A stretch of DNA of 48,398 bases. Origin: Hyphomicrobiales bacterium (GTDB lineage Bacteria > Pseudomonadota > Alphaproteobacteria > Rhizobiales > Devosiaceae). The notes beneath the pieces are model-generated. The model ran no database searches. It was not told the DNA's origin and saw nothing but the letters and a program-made list of their open reading frames with translations. Positions 36,091-47,868 of this stretch are shown one piece after another. A program made the position numbers and the translations under genes. Within the stretch, counting starts at the first letter, position 1. Each line of letters starts with the position of its first letter. The stretch is taken from the NCBI GenBank assembly GCA_004144345.1, contig SEEL01000025.1:1-48398 (forward strand). The letters are read 5' to 3'.

Positions 36091-36711
36091 TCAGGCGCGC
36101 TTCTGCAGCGCCAGCCAGACCCCGCCCGCCATCAGGATGGCGCCGGAAGCCCGGCTCAGCAGCTTGACCCGCGACGTCGACAGCAGTCCCCGGGCACGAC
36201 CGCCAAGGACCGCGTAGAAAGCGTCTGTGGAGCCGGCGATGAGCATGAAGAACAGCCCCAGCAGCATCACCTGCGGAAAGGTCGCGCCTTCATGGCTGAC
36301 GAACTGCGGCAGGAAGGCACCGAGGAAGATCAGCGCCTTGGGGTTGGACCAGATGACGAGGAAGCCATCGAACATCAAGCGGCGATAGGATTTCGCCGGA
36401 CCGGCCGCTGCAGTGCCGAGTTCGCCCGACGAGCGCAGCATGTTGAAACCAAGCCAGACCAGATAGGCGGCACCCGCCAGCTTGATCCAGTCGAAGGCGA
36501 ACGCCATGAAGCTCATGACGGCTTCGAGGCCGAGCCCGACCACCACCATCATGCTCAGCAGGCCCAGTTGCGTGCCGGCGATAATGGCAAATCCAGCCAG
36601 CGTGCCGCTCTTTAGTGAGTTGGCGAGGATGACGGTAACCGTCGGCCCCGGCACGATGGCAAGGATGAAGCAGGCGCCCAGATAGGGAATCAGGGTGGTC
36701 AGATCGAGCAT
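36091..36711 (-). CDS. LysE/RhtB-family amino acid exporter
   Basis: Second LysE-type exporter, 206 residues from the ATG at 36709-36711, which has GAGGAG eight bases upstream. It begins [22 protein letters not shown], the usual first helix with its PGP turn, then [34 protein letters not shown] and [18 protein letters not shown]. It is clearly related to the adjacent gene and probably arose by tandem duplication. Exported amino acid or metabolite is not predictable. It lies 84 bases behind the GNAT gene. Confidence 0.9.
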   Translation of the reverse strand: MLDLTTLIPYLGACFILAIVPGPTVTVILANSLKSGTLAGFAIIAGTQLGLLSMMVVVGLGLEAVMSFMAFAFDWIKLAGAAYLVWLGFNMLRSSGELGTAAAGPAKSYRRLMFDGFLVIWSNPKALIFLGAFLPQFVSHEGATFPQVMLLGLFFMLIAGSTDAFYAVLGGRARGLLSTSRVKLLSRASGAILMAGGVWLALQKRA

Positions 36712-36795
36712 TTTGGTCTCCTCAGCCCAATTATGCCTACTACACCGATCCGCCAAATACACGGCACATCGAAACATATTCCGTACATTTTGCGA

Positions 36796-37293
36796 CTAAA
36801 GCTCAAGGGCGTAGCCGACCTCATTGCCGGGTATGTCTTCCCAAACCTGCCTCAGCCCCAGCCGGTGCAGCAGGGCCACTGACGCGGCATTCGCTGGATC
36901 GAGGGTCGCGGTGAGGCGGGTGACGCCATAGCGCGCGCGGAGTTCGCCGATCATGAGACGGCAGGCGATGGTACCGATGCCGTGACGCCAGAAGGCCTTG
37001 CCGAGCACATAGGCGATCTCCGCCGCGTGGTCCGGGGTGACGGTGGCCTGCACATAGCCGGCAATCTGGCCATCGGCGGCGCGTACTACCCAGTTCAGCC
37101 AATGTTCGCTGCCATCGGGCGACTGCCGCGACTCGAGCCGGGCGAGGCGCTGGCGGAGCGCCGCTTCGCTGACGGGCTCCTTGTCGTCGATATAGGTGTA
37201 GAGATCAGGGTCGCGAATTACCGCGAACAGCCCGGACGCGTGCGCCGCAACTTGCGGTTCGAGGGTAATCCCCTCGCCCGCAAGTTCGCGCAT
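36796..37293 (-). CDS. GNAT-family N-acetyltransferase
   Basis: Predicted acetyl-CoA-dependent acetyltransferase of the RimJ-like type, about 165 residues. Motif A is visible as IAYVLGKAFWRHGIGTIACRLMI, with the acetyl-CoA loop WRHGIG, and the C-terminal LDPANAASVALLHRLGLRQVWED is the usual motif B. The substrate (protein N-terminus, amino acid or antibiotic) is unknown. The start chosen is the ATG at 37291-37293, eleven bases behind the gyrA stop, where family similarity begins (MRELAGEGITLEPQ); ATGs at 37320 and 37326 inside gyrA are alternatives. It is probably read with gyrA. Confidence 0.82.
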   Translation of the reverse strand: MRELAGEGITLEPQVAAHASGLFAVIRDPDLYTYIDDKEPVSEAALRQRLARLESRQSPDGSEHWLNWVVRAADGQIAGYVQATVTPDHAAEIAYVLGKAFWRHGIGTIACRLMIGELRARYGVTRLTATLDPANAASVALLHRLGLRQVWEDIPGNEVGYALEL

Positions 37294-37303
37294 GTGGATG
37301 ACG

Positions 37304-40057
37304 TCAGGCGTCGCTGCCATCCTCATCTTCGACGCTTTCAGCGTCATTGCTTTCGGGCTCGCTGATGCGCTCGACCGAAACGACCTTCTCGCCTTCGCCC
37401 GTCTTGAAGACGATCACGCCCTGCGACGAGCGGCCGACGATACGGATCGGCTTGTCGCCGCCGACCGGCAGACGGATGGTCTGGCCGCCATTGGTGATGA
37501 CCATGATTTGGTCTTCCTCGGCGACCGGGAAGGAGCCGATCAGCGGACCGTTGCGCTCGTTCATCGCCATGGCGACGATGCCTTTGCCGCCGCGCCCGGT
37601 GGTCCGGTATTCGTGGCTCGAGGTGCGCTTGCCAAAGCCATTTTCCGACACGGTCAGGATGAACTGCTCCACCGCGCTCATGGCGGCATAACGTTCCTGG
37701 CTGAGCTCGCCGGCGCCCGCTTCCTCACCATCGTCCGTCGCCGGCTCGTCGCTCTCGGTCTCACCGCGCACCGCGCGGCTCATCTTGAGATAGGCGGCCC
37801 GCTCCTCGGAGGTGGCATCGAAGTGGTTGATCACGGCCATGGCGATGACCTTGTCACCCTCGGCCAGCGAAATACCCCGCACACCGGTCGAATCGCGTCC
37901 CTTGAAGACGCGGACTTCGTCGGCCTGGAAGCGGATCGCCTGACCGAGCGAGGTCGTGAGCAACACGTCATCTGCAGCCGAGCAGGTCTCGACGCCGACG
38001 ATCGCATCGCCCTCGTCGAGCTTCATGGCGATCTTGCCGTTCTTGTTGATCTCGACGAAATCGGCCAGCGAGTTGCGGCGCACACCACCCGACCGGGTGG
38101 CGAACATGATGTCGAGCTTCTGCCAGTCGCGTTCATCCTCGGGCAGCGGCATGATCGAGGTGATCGTTTCGCCGCCGTCGAGCGGCAGCATGTTGATCAG
38201 CGCTCGGCCACGGCCCTGCGGCTCGGCGATCGGCAAGCGCCAGACCTTGAGCTTGTAGACCTGACCCAGCGACGAGAAGAACAGCACCGGCGTATGGGTA
38301 TTGGCGACGAACAGGCGCGTGACGAAATCCTCGTCCCGCGTTGCCATGCCCGAGCGGCCCTTGCCCCCACGCTTCTGCGAGCGGTAGGCGCTGAGCGGCA
38401 CGCGCTTGATGTACCCGCCATGGGTGACGGTGACGACCATGTCCTCGCGGGCAATGAGGTCTTCGTCCTCGAAATCACCGGCTGCGTCGTCGACAGCGGT
38501 AAGGCGCGGAGTGTTGAACTCGTCCTTGATCGCCGTGAGTTCGTCGCGGACGATCTGCTGCACGCGCTCGCGCGAGCGCAGGATCTCGAGATAGTCGGCG
38601 ATATCCTTGCCGAGCCCGTCGAGTTCGTCGCCGATTTCGTCGCGACCGAGGGCGGTCAGGCGGCTCAGCGTCAGCGCCAGGATGGCTCGCGCCTGCTCGT
38701 CGCTGAGCTTGAAGGTGCCGTCGTCCTGGATGCGGTGGCGCGGATCGTCGATGAGCGCAATCAGCGGTGCCACATCGCGCGCCGGCCAGTTGCGCTCCAT
38801 CAACTGTTCGCGGGCAGTGCCCGGATCGGGCGCCCGGCGAATCAGCGCGATGACTTCGTCGATATTGGCGACGGCCACGGCGAGGCCGACCAACACGTGG
38901 GCGCGGTCGCGCGCCTTGTTGAGGAGGAACTTGGTCCGGCGGGTGACCACTTCCTCGCGGAAGGCAACGAAGGCGACAAGCATGTCGCGCACGTTCATCA
39001 GTTCCGGCTTGCCGCCGTTCAGCGCCACGAAGTTGCAGCCGAAGGACGATTGCAGCGGCGTGAAGCGATAGAGCTGGTTCAGCACGACGTCGGAAACGGC
39101 GTCGCGCTTCAGTTCGATGACGACGCGGATGCCGTGGCGATCGGATTCGTCGCGGATGTCGGAGATGCCCTCGATGCGCTTGTCGCGCACCAGCTCGGCC
39201 ATCTTCTCGATCATCGTCGCCTTGTTCACCTGATAGGGAATCTCGGTGATGATCAGTGCTTCGCGATTGCCACGCATCTCCTCGATGCCGACACGGCCGC
39301 GGATGAGGATCGAACCCCTGCCCGTCTCATAGGCCTGCCGGATGCCGCTACGGCCGAGGATGATGCCGGCCGTCGGGAAATCCGGGCCCAGCAGATGCTG
39401 CATGATCTCGGGGATAGTGATGTGCGGATTTTCAAGCACGGCCAGCGTCGCGTCGATCGTCTCGCCGAGATTGTGGCTCGGAATGTTGGTCGCCATGCCG
39501 ACGGCGATACCGCCGGCGCCATTGACCAGCAGATTTGGGAACCGGGCGGGCAGCACCGTCGGTTCCTTGTTGGAGTTGTCGTAGGTCTCCTTCATGTCCA
39601 CCGTGTCGTTCTCGAGATCATCGAGAAGCGAGTTGGTGATCTTTTCCATGCGCACTTCGGTGTAGCGCATGGCCGCCGGCATATCGCCGTCGATGGAGCC
39701 GAAATTGCCCTGGCCATCCACAAGAGTGACGCGCAGCGAGAATTCCTGCGCCATACGCACCAAGGATAGATAGACCGCCTCGTTGCCGTGGGGGTGGTAC
39801 TTACCGATGACGTCGCCGACCACGGTCGCCGATTTGTGGTACGCCCGGTTCCACACGAAGTTCTGCTGGTGCATCGAGAAGAGGATGCGCCGATGCACCG
39901 GCTTCATGCCGTCACGCACGTCCGGGAGCGCTCGGCTGACGATCACGCTCATGGCGTAATCGAGGTAGCTCTTGCGCATCTCGTCGGTGATCGAAATCTG
40001 CTGGATGTCGGAAGGCTGCGGAGCGCCCGCGCCATCGTCTTCTGGGGTGTCGGCCAA
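37304..40057 (-). CDS. gyrA: DNA gyrase subunit A with unusual QRDR residues
   Basis: Cleaves and rejoins DNA in gyrase, which introduces negative supercoils. 917 residues. Catalytic Tyr132 (E. coli Tyr122) lies in AAMRYTE; the C-terminal wrapping domain has the GyrA box SQKRGGKG, which separates it from ParC, plus an acidic insertion and an acidic tail. In the quinolone-determining region the sequence [10 protein letters not shown] replaces HPHGDSAVYD: Ser83 becomes Glu93 and Asp87 becomes Leu97 (this protein's numbers), with Asn92 at Asp82. The start is TTG at 40055-40057; upstream in-frame codons include no ATG or GTG close by, and the ribosome binding site is weak. It heads the long minus-strand run. 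Confidence 0.96.
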   Translation of the reverse strand: MADTPEDDGAGAPQPSDIQQISITDEMRKSYLDYAMSVIVSRALPDVRDGMKPVHRRILFSMHQQNFVWNRAYHKSATVVGDVIGKYHPHGNEAVYLSLVRMAQEFSLRVTLVDGQGNFGSIDGDMPAAMRYTEVRMEKITNSLLDDLENDTVDMKETYDNSNKEPTVLPARFPNLLVNGAGGIAVGMATNIPSHNLGETIDATLAVLENPHITIPEIMQHLLGPDFPTAGIILGRSGIRQAYETGRGSILIRGRVGIEEMRGNREALIITEIPYQVNKATMIEKMAELVRDKRIEGISDIRDESDRHGIRVVIELKRDAVSDVVLNQLYRFTPLQSSFGCNFVALNGGKPELMNVRDMLVAFVAFREEVVTRRTKFLLNKARDRAHVLVGLAVAVANIDEVIALIRRAPDPGTAREQLMERNWPARDVAPLIALIDDPRHRIQDDGTFKLSDEQARAILALTLSRLTALGRDEIGDELDGLGKDIADYLEILRSRERVQQIVRDELTAIKDEFNTPRLTAVDDAAGDFEDEDLIAREDMVVTVTHGGYIKRVPLSAYRSQKRGGKGRSGMATRDEDFVTRLFVANTHTPVLFFSSLGQVYKLKVWRLPIAEPQGRGRALINMLPLDGGETITSIMPLPEDERDWQKLDIMFATRSGGVRRNSLADFVEINKNGKIAMKLDEGDAIVGVETCSAADDVLLTTSLGQAIRFQADEVRVFKGRDSTGVRGISLAEGDKVIAMAVINHFDATSEERAAYLKMSRAVRGETESDEPATDDGEEAGAGELSQERYAAMSAVEQFILTVSENGFGKRTSSHEYRTTGRGGKGIVAMAMNERNGPLIGSFPVAEEDQIMVITNGGQTIRLPVGGDKPIRIVGRSSQGVIVFKTGEGEKVVSVERISEPESNDAESVEDEDGSDA

Positions 40058-40205
40058 TGAACTGTTTTCTGGCTGTTTTGGGCTGGTTGCGGGTCTATTC
40101 GATTCCCGCGTGAAAGACCAATCGCGCCGGGGCTTTCGGCCGCCTTTGTGACGTATCTTCCACTGCTAACTCATATGGCGATGGAATCGGGCCTTTTCGA
40201 GCCCC

Positions 40206-40628
40206 TCAGGCCGCGTTCGCGGCCTCGAAACTGGCCCGCGCGGCAAGGACCTGCGGATGGCTCCGGTCGGCCCAGGCGACGAGGGCGCCGAAGGGTTCGA
40301 GCAAGGACTGACCGAGGGGCGTGAGGCGATAGCTGACCGCGGGGGGCACAGTCGGAAAGACCTGGCGTTCGACGAGGCCGTCGCTCTGCAGGATGCGCAG
40401 CGTCTGGGTCAGCATCTTCTGCGAAACGTCCGGAATCTGGCGGCGAAGGGCAGAAAAGCGCTGCTCACCACTCGCCAGTTCAAGAATGACCAGCATGCTC
40501 CATTTGTCGCCGAGCTTGTCGAGCACGCCGCGAATTGGGCACCGCTCGATCAGCGGCACCTCTGCCTCGCCCTCGCGCCAAACCTTGATGCCATCGCGCG
40601 CCGCGGTGATGCCCGGACCCAAATCCAT
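40206..40628 (-). CDS. HxlR-family winged-helix transcriptional regulator
   Basis: A 140-residue DNA-binding protein. The HxlR domain shows [22 protein letters not shown], then [24 protein letters not shown] (recognition helix region) and [27 protein letters not shown] (wing). The single Cys just before the winged helix (ERCPIRG) corresponds to the redox-sensing cysteine of YodB, HypR and QorR. The ATG at 40626-40628 has GAGGTAA upstream, and this sequence overlaps a direct repeat that may be its own operator. It is divergent from an NmrA/QOR2-type reductase, the classic arrangement for quinone- or aldehyde-responsive HxlR pairs. Confidence 0.9.
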   Translation of the reverse strand: MDLGPGITAARDGIKVWREGEAEVPLIERCPIRGVLDKLGDKWSMLVILELASGEQRFSALRRQIPDVSQKMLTQTLRILQSDGLVERQVFPTVPPAVSYRLTPLGQSLLEPFGALVAWADRSHPQVLAARASFEAANAA

Positions 40629-40629
40629 A

Positions 40630-40691
40630 AGTTACCTCGAAGTGACCTGCTGCCGATGAGGTGCCGTCTTTCCAGCTTGGGGCGGCACCTC
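40630..40691. promoter_or_regulatory. Putative HxlR operator region between the divergent genes
   Basis: Two motifs stand out. AGTTACC (40630-40636) and AGTGACC (40641-40647) form a direct repeat with an 11-base period, one helical turn, next to the regulator start. GAGGTGCCG (40658-40666) and CGGCACCTC (40683-40691) are perfect 9-bp inverted arms around a 16-base loop. Either could bind the regulator; the assignment is inference. Confidence 0.45.
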
Positions 40692-40774
40692 TAGATATCC
40701 ATAACTCTCTTTTCGATACCGACTCTCTCCTGAGCCGTCGAGTCGAGAAATTCCGCACTCTGGGACACCATCCA

Positions 40775-41641
40775 ATGACCGATTTTTCGAATTCCGTGCT
40801 CGGCGTGACCGGCGCCAACGGCTATGTCGGCCGCGCCGTCATCGCCCAGCTGAAGGCGCGCGGGGCCAAGCGTGTCGTGGGCATTACCCGCGATCCCTCC
40901 AAGCTTGCCGATGTCGAGGGCATCGAAGTCCGCCACGGTGATTTCAGCAACCCGGCTTCGCTGGATGTCGCCTTCTCCGGGGTCGACCGCCTCCTCATCA
41001 TCAGCACCGACAACGTCGGCGGCCGTATCGATCAGCAGCAGGCTGCCATTGACGCAGCGGAGCGGGCCGGCGTCTCGCATCTGATCTACACCTCGATCAC
41101 CGCCCCCTATCCGCACGCTCAGCACGCCGTGTCGAACGACCATTTCTGGACGGAAGCCCGGCTGTTCCGGTTCAAGGGCGGCTGGACCTCGCTGCGGGAC
41201 AATATCTACGCCGACTTCATCGTCTGGGACGCCGCCAAGACGCTGGAATCGGGCAAGATCTTCCACGCTGCCGGGGACGGAAAACGCGCCGTGGTCTTCC
41301 GCGACGACATCGCGGCAACCGCAGCCGGTGCCCTGCTTACGGCCACTGGACAGGAGATCGTCGACGTATCCGGCCCCGAGCCGCTGTCATACGCCGATAT
41401 CGCCGCGACCCTGTCGCGCCTTGGCGGCAAGCCGGTAGAAGCGATCGATGTTGGGCACGAGGCTCAGCTTGACGGGATGCTCAAGGGTGGGCTGCCGCCG
41501 GGGCTGGCTGCGGCGTTCGCTGGTTTCGACGTGGCCGTGAAGCGCGGTGCGCTGGCTATTGTCGGCAATGGCGTCCAGCGCTTTGCCGGTCGCGAGCCAC
41601 TCTCCGTGGCAGACGCGCTCCGGAAGGCACTCGGCGCCTGA
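40775..41641 (+). CDS. NmrA-like NAD(P)-binding quinone reductase (QOR2 type)
   Basis: Atypical short-chain dehydrogenase of 288 residues related to E. coli QorB (YtfG) and to NmrA sensors. The nucleotide-binding start VLGVTGANGYVGRAVIAQL has the GxxGxxG fold, followed by the second glycine-rich/Arg region KRVVGITRDPSKL, HGDFSNPASL and STDNVGGRIDQQQAAIDAA. ISHLIYTS-like sequence (VSHLIYTSITAPYPHA) and NDHFWTEARL match QOR2 enzymes. Such enzymes reduce quinones or azo compounds with NADPH. Start is the ATG at 40775. It is divergent from the HxlR gene, which probably represses it until oxidant or quinone stress. Confidence 0.88.
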   Translation: MTDFSNSVLGVTGANGYVGRAVIAQLKARGAKRVVGITRDPSKLADVEGIEVRHGDFSNPASLDVAFSGVDRLLIISTDNVGGRIDQQQAAIDAAERAGVSHLIYTSITAPYPHAQHAVSNDHFWTEARLFRFKGGWTSLRDNIYADFIVWDAAKTLESGKIFHAAGDGKRAVVFRDDIAATAAGALLTATGQEIVDVSGPEPLSYADIAATLSRLGGKPVEAIDVGHEAQLDGMLKGGLPPGLAAAFAGFDVAVKRGALAIVGNGVQRFAGREPLSVADALRKALGA

Positions 41642-41650
41642 TGCAATCGG

Positions 41651-41672
41651 CGGCCCCGCAAAGACGGGGCCG
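41651..41672 (+). terminator. Hairpin after the NmrA-like gene, possible terminator
   Basis: CGGCCCCG (41651-41658) and CGGGGCCG (41665-41672) form a perfect 8-bp GC stem ten bases after the stop codon, but no T-run follows. It could be a Rho-dependent end or an mRNA-stabilising hairpin. Confidence 0.4.
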
Positions 41673-41889
41673 TCCACCGGTGTGACGTGGTCTTGAACGG
41701 GCGATCCCGGCTCGGCTTCGAGCCTGCTCAACCAGTGCGGGAAACGTTTTAGTTACCGCGGCAAACGGCCTTGTTTGGAACGTTTTTTGTGATAACCCTC
41801 CCCTTGCTTTGCTTGGGGATGTGATCATCCTCCCAGCCCAGTTGATCGCCGGGGGGCGATTCTTCCACTCGCTTGGAGGCGTTAGGAAA

Positions 41890-42417
41890 ATGAAACTGTT
41901 CGGACCCGTTGCTCGGGCGGTCGCTGTTGCCGGTGCCATCATGGTTGCTGGCGCGATGCCCGCGTTTGCCGGCCCGGCTGAAATGGCGGTCCTCGAGCCG
42001 TATATCGGCACTTGGAACGGCAAGGGTACTATCAAGGCGGCTCAGGATGAGACCGTCGTGTGCAAGATGTCCCTGAGCAAGGGCAATGGCACCAAGCTGA
42101 ATTACACCGGCCGCTGCCAGTTCGCTGGCGCCCAGTTGTCCGTGACCGGCACCATCGCCTATGTCGACGCCAACAAGCGTTACGAGGCCGTGATGAACTC
42201 CGGCGTCGGCGGCTTCCGCGGCGTGGCCATCGGCGTCAAGCGCGGCGACGGGATCGTGTTCGATCTCAAGCAGCGTGCCCAGGACGACAGCGGCAACGAC
42301 ATGTCGATCGCCTCGAGCGTCACGCTGAGCGGCGGCAACAAGATGGCCGTGAGCTTCGACGCCGTGTTCAACGAGACCGGCGACACGATCAAGGCGCAGA
42401 TCCCGTTCACCAAGTAA
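41890..42417 (+). CDS. Secreted beta-barrel-like protein of unknown function
   Basis: A 175-residue exported protein. The signal peptide spans AVAVAGAIMVAGAMPAFA (cleavage near residue 24). The mature domain starts LEPYIGTWNGKGTIK and runs as alternating strands (LNYTGRCQFAGAQLSVTGTIAY, RYEAVMNSGVGGFRGVAIGVK, VTLSGGNKMAVSFDAVF), a pattern of small lipocalin- or nitrobindin-like barrels, in which GTW near the start is a hallmark. Two cysteines (VVCKMS and GRCQF) may form a disulfide. The ATG at 41890 has TTAGGAAA upstream; an earlier in-frame start at 41809 would place a non-signal extension. Ligand and role unknown. Confidence 0.75.
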   Translation: MKLFGPVARAVAVAGAIMVAGAMPAFAGPAEMAVLEPYIGTWNGKGTIKAAQDETVVCKMSLSKGNGTKLNYTGRCQFAGAQLSVTGTIAYVDANKRYEAVMNSGVGGFRGVAIGVKRGDGIVFDLKQRAQDDSGNDMSIASSVTLSGGNKMAVSFDAVFNETGDTIKAQIPFTK

Positions 42418-42440
42418 GTTTCCGGCATTTCCCGGATGTG

Positions 42441-42470
42441 AAAAGGGCGGCCTCGGCCGCCCTTTTTGTT
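42441..42470. terminator. Bidirectional terminator between the secreted protein gene and ssb
   Basis: AAAAGGGCGGCC (42441-42452) and GGCCGCCCTTTT (42455-42466) form a perfect 12-bp stem whose A/T ends give a U-run in both directions; TGTTTG follows on plus and CACATCC on minus. It sits between two convergent genes, 24 bases after one stop and 23 before the other. Confidence 0.92.
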
Positions 42471-42488
42471 TGCCGCTGATCCTGCCGA

Positions 42489-42974
42489 TCAGAACGGAAT
42501 GTCGTCGTCCATCCCACCGGACTCGAAGGCCGGGGCGCTCGATGAGGGTCGCCGGCCACCACCGCCACCTTCCGACCGCGACGGCGGACCGGAGAAGCCG
42601 ACGCTGTCGCCACCGCCTTCATTGCGGCCGTCGAGCATCGTCAGGTTCGAGTTGAAGCCCTGCAGCACCACTTCGGTCGAATATTTGTCCTGGCCGGACT
42701 GGTCCTGCCATTTGCGCGTCTGCAGCGCGCCTTCAAGATAGACCTTGCTGCCCTTGCGCAGATATTGCTCGGCGACCTTGGCGAGACCTTCCGAGAAGAT
42801 CACCACGCGGTGCCACTCGGTCTTTTCCTTGCGCTCACCGCTGTTCTTGTCGCGCCAGCTTTCCGACGTCGCGACCGACAGGTTCACCACCTTGTTGCCA
42901 CTGGGAAGGGTCCGCACCTCGGGGTCTGCCCCCAGATTACCCACCAGAATGACCTTGTTTACGCTGCCAGCCAT
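42489..42974 (-). CDS. ssb: Single-stranded DNA-binding protein
   Basis: Coats single-stranded DNA in replication, recombination and repair. From the ATG at 42972-42974 (AAGGG upstream) the protein has 161 residues. The OB fold starts [21 protein letters not shown] and includes [21 protein letters not shown] and [18 protein letters not shown] Gly/Ser/Arg-rich linker leads to the conserved acidic tip DDDIPF that recruits partner proteins. An apparent longer start upstream is not supported. The promoter contains a LexA box, so expression should rise in the SOS response. Confidence 0.97.
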   Translation of the reverse strand: MAGSVNKVILVGNLGADPEVRTLPSGNKVVNLSVATSESWRDKNSGERKEKTEWHRVVIFSEGLAKVAEQYLRKGSKVYLEGALQTRKWQDQSGQDKYSTEVVLQGFNSNLTMLDGRNEGGGDSVGFSGPPSRSEGGGGGRRPSSSAPAFESGGMDDDIPF

Positions 42975-43074
42975 GGCCTGCCCTTTCGATCTTACGCCGC
43001 TTCCTGAACGTGCGGGCGGCACCCTATCCGAACGCGCCACTCGGTGCGGGACACAATTGCCGGTTGCACACAAC

Positions 43075-43109
43075 GTTCCTGTTATGTTCCGTGATAACTG
43101 AGACGTCAA
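43075..43109 (-). promoter_or_regulatory. LexA box over the ssb promoter
   Basis: GTTC-CTGTTAT-GTTC at 43075-43089 matches the alphaproteobacterial LexA site GTTC-N7-GTTC. On the minus strand TTGACG (43104-43109) and CATAAC (43081-43086) are 17 bases apart, so the LexA box covers the -10 of ssb. A nearly identical box precedes uvrA. Confidence 0.85.
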
Positions 43110-43143
43110 GCGGACGATTGTTTCTAGCGCAAGGATTCAATAG

Positions 43144-43168
43144 GTTCCGGCCAACTCAAGGCCGGAAC
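43144..43168 (+). promoter_or_regulatory. Hairpin immediately before the alkB start codon
   Basis: GTTCCGGCC (43144-43152) and GGCCGGAAC (43160-43168) are perfect 9-bp arms with a 7-base loop; the ATG begins two bases after the hairpin. The only ribosome-binding-like bases (GGA) lie inside the downstream arm, so the structure could mask translation initiation; it could also be an operator in DNA. Confidence 0.55.
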
Positions 43169-43169
43169 T

Positions 43170-44372
43170 ATGAGCGACACAGTCCAGAATTCGCCGCCGT
43201 CGGGCGGCATCCTCTCCACCCGTGCGATGAACACGCTGCGGTACTCCCTGATGAACGTGTTCATCCTCTTCGGAGCGGTGTTCATGATGCTGGGTGGCGC
43301 GTGGACCTATATGGGGCTGATCTTCTCGTTCATCCTCATCGGCTATGTCGACGAACTGTTCGGCGACATCAGCGACCGCGAGCACATGCCGCCGGTCTGG
43401 TACTGCCAGACGATGCTGTTCGCGACGCTGCCGCTTTTGATCTTCATCACCCTGATGACGTTCAACGTGACGTCGCCGACCGGCTGGGCCTGGCTCGATG
43501 TCTTCCCGCGCCTGATCGGGATCGACCCTGACGCCGCCCGCCAAAGCACCCAGTTCCATGTGTGGAGCCAGGGCGCCCTCGCCAGCCTCGGAATGTATTA
43601 CGGCGCCGCCGGCGTAAACGTCGCCCATGAATTGATCCACCGCACCGACAAGCCGTTCGACAAGCTGGTCGGCCGCTGGTTGCTGGCCTTCACCTGGGAC
43701 ACCGGCTTTGCCATCGAGCATGTGCACGGCCACCATCGCTATGTCGGTACCGAGAAGGATCCGGCGACGGCCCGTCGTGGCGAGTACATCATCGCCTTCG
43801 TGGTGCGCTCGACCATCGGCCAGTGGCTGTCGGCCAAGGAATTCGAGGACGAACGGCTGAAGCGCAAGGGCGAGCCCAACAACCTCTTCACCAACCGGTT
43901 CTGGCGCGGTCAGCTGATGACCCTCGCCATCATGGGCTTCTATTGTGCCTTTCTCGGCTGGTGGGGCATTCCGAGCTTCCTGATGTCGGGCGCCATCGGC
44001 AAGATCTACCTCGAAGTGGTGAACTACATCGAGCATTACGGCCTCGTCCGCATGCCCGGCACCCGGGTCGAGGCCCGCCACAGCTGGGACAGCCACCGCC
44101 GTGTTTCAGGCGGCATGTTCTACAACCTGATGCTGCACTCCAATCACCACAAGATCGCCACGCGGCGCTTCTGGGAACTGGAGCAGTCGCCGGCGGAAGA
44201 GGCAGCCACCCTGCCCCGCGGCTACATGACGATGATCCTGTTCGCCTTCCTCGGGCCGCTGTTCTTCAACTACATCAACAAGCACCTCGGCCGCTGGGAC
44301 CGCGATTTGGCGAGCCCCGACGAGGTCGCCTATTTGAAGGCCAAGGGCATCTATTACGGCGATCTGGCCTAG
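43170..44372 (+). CDS. alkB: AlkB-type alkane 1-monooxygenase (membrane di-iron hydroxylase)
   Basis: Integral membrane non-haem di-iron enzyme that hydroxylates the terminal carbon of alkanes with electrons from rubredoxin. 400 residues, the usual length. The histidine motifs are complete: HELIHR, EHVHGHHR, NYIEHYGLVR and LMLHSNHHK. Six hydrophobic segments are visible, starting with SLMNVFILFGAVFMMLGGAW and LIFSFILIGY. No rubredoxin domain is fused to it and no rubredoxin or reductase gene is nearby, so electrons must come from elsewhere. The ATG at 43170 directly follows a strong hairpin. It ends tail-to-tail with the cupin gene, sharing CTAG. It stands between ssb and uvrA, which are neighbours in many relatives. 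Confidence 0.92.
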   Translation: MSDTVQNSPPSGGILSTRAMNTLRYSLMNVFILFGAVFMMLGGAWTYMGLIFSFILIGYVDELFGDISDREHMPPVWYCQTMLFATLPLLIFITLMTFNVTSPTGWAWLDVFPRLIGIDPDAARQSTQFHVWSQGALASLGMYYGAAGVNVAHELIHRTDKPFDKLVGRWLLAFTWDTGFAIEHVHGHHRYVGTEKDPATARRGEYIIAFVVRSTIGQWLSAKEFEDERLKRKGEPNNLFTNRFWRGQLMTLAIMGFYCAFLGWWGIPSFLMSGAIGKIYLEVVNYIEHYGLVRMPGTRVEARHSWDSHRRVSGGMFYNLMLHSNHHKIATRRFWELEQSPAEEAATLPRGYMTMILFAFLGPLFFNYINKHLGRWDRDLASPDEVAYLKAKGIYYGDLA

Positions 44373-44743
44373 CAGATCGCACTGTCATAGCGGGCGAGGA
44401 TTTCTGGCACCTTCGCCATGTCTGCGCCCGCGCTCAGTTCGGCGATGAGCCGGTTGAGCCGCGGCGTGAGGAAGATCAGGTAGCGGCTCGGCTCGACTTC
44501 CCAATAGGTGTGCGGCGTTCCAGCGGGCACGAAGATCGTCGTGCCCGGTCCGGCATCGATCTCTGCGTCGGCAAACCTGAACCGGAGCACACCGGCGAGG
44601 ACGTGCCACGCCTCGTCGTCGGCGTGGTGTACATGCATGTAGACCGGCCCGGAGCCGCTCCATTCCTGCACCACGAGGCTGTCGCCGATTGCCGCGATCG
44701 GGCTCTGGCCATCCCGCCCGACTTGAACGTTGCTTACGCTCAT
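44369..44743 (-). CDS. Small cupin-domain protein
   Basis: A single-domain cupin of 124 residues from the ATG at 44741-44743, with AGGGAGCG as ribosome binding site. Cupin motif 1 reads GPVYMHVHHADDEAWHVLAGVLRF, with the two His and one Glu metal ligands, and motif 2 reads PAGTPHTYWEVEPSRYLIFL with the final His. Such small cupins may be enzymes, binding proteins or sugar-type isomerases; nothing specifies the role. It is divergent from uvrA and convergent with alkB, overlapping the latter by three bases. The LexA box of uvrA lies 35 bases upstream of its start and could affect it too. Confidence 0.83.
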   Translation of the reverse strand: MSVSNVQVGRDGQSPIAAIGDSLVVQEWSGSGPVYMHVHHADDEAWHVLAGVLRFRFADAEIDAGPGTTIFVPAGTPHTYWEVEPSRYLIFLTPRLNRLIAELSAGADMAKVPEILARYDSAIC

Positions 44744-44760
44744 CGCTCCCTCCGAAAGAC

Positions 44761-44792
44761 TTGACCGACTCTCGATTGTTCCGTTTATGTTC
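44761..44792 (+). promoter_or_regulatory. LexA box over the uvrA promoter
   Basis: GTTC-CGTTTAT-GTTC at 44778-44792 has the alphaproteobacterial LexA layout. TTGACC at 44761-44766 and TTTATG at 44784-44789 (17-base spacing) form a plausible sigma-70 promoter, so the box covers the -10. The box resembles the ssb box at 13 of 15 positions. The uvrA start is about 170 bases downstream. Confidence 0.85.
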
Positions 44793-44961
44793 TCACGTCG
44801 CCCTTGGGCTGTGAAGTGACAGCGCAATCGCGCCATGGTTAGTTGCGGATGCGGCCTGGGCTTCCTATTTCTGTGGCTCGCCCGTCTCCTAAATTGAAAC
44901 ACTGACAGAAGCTGGCAGACCGCTCGCCTATTGGTCCCTGCTTTCTGCCTATGGATGTCCA

Positions 44962-47868
<2,907 letters not shown>

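Noticed and set aside
37293-37347. Longer start of the GNAT gene inside gyrA
   Set aside because: Possible, but similarity to the family begins at the ATG at 37293, and the upstream part only re-reads the gyrA tail.
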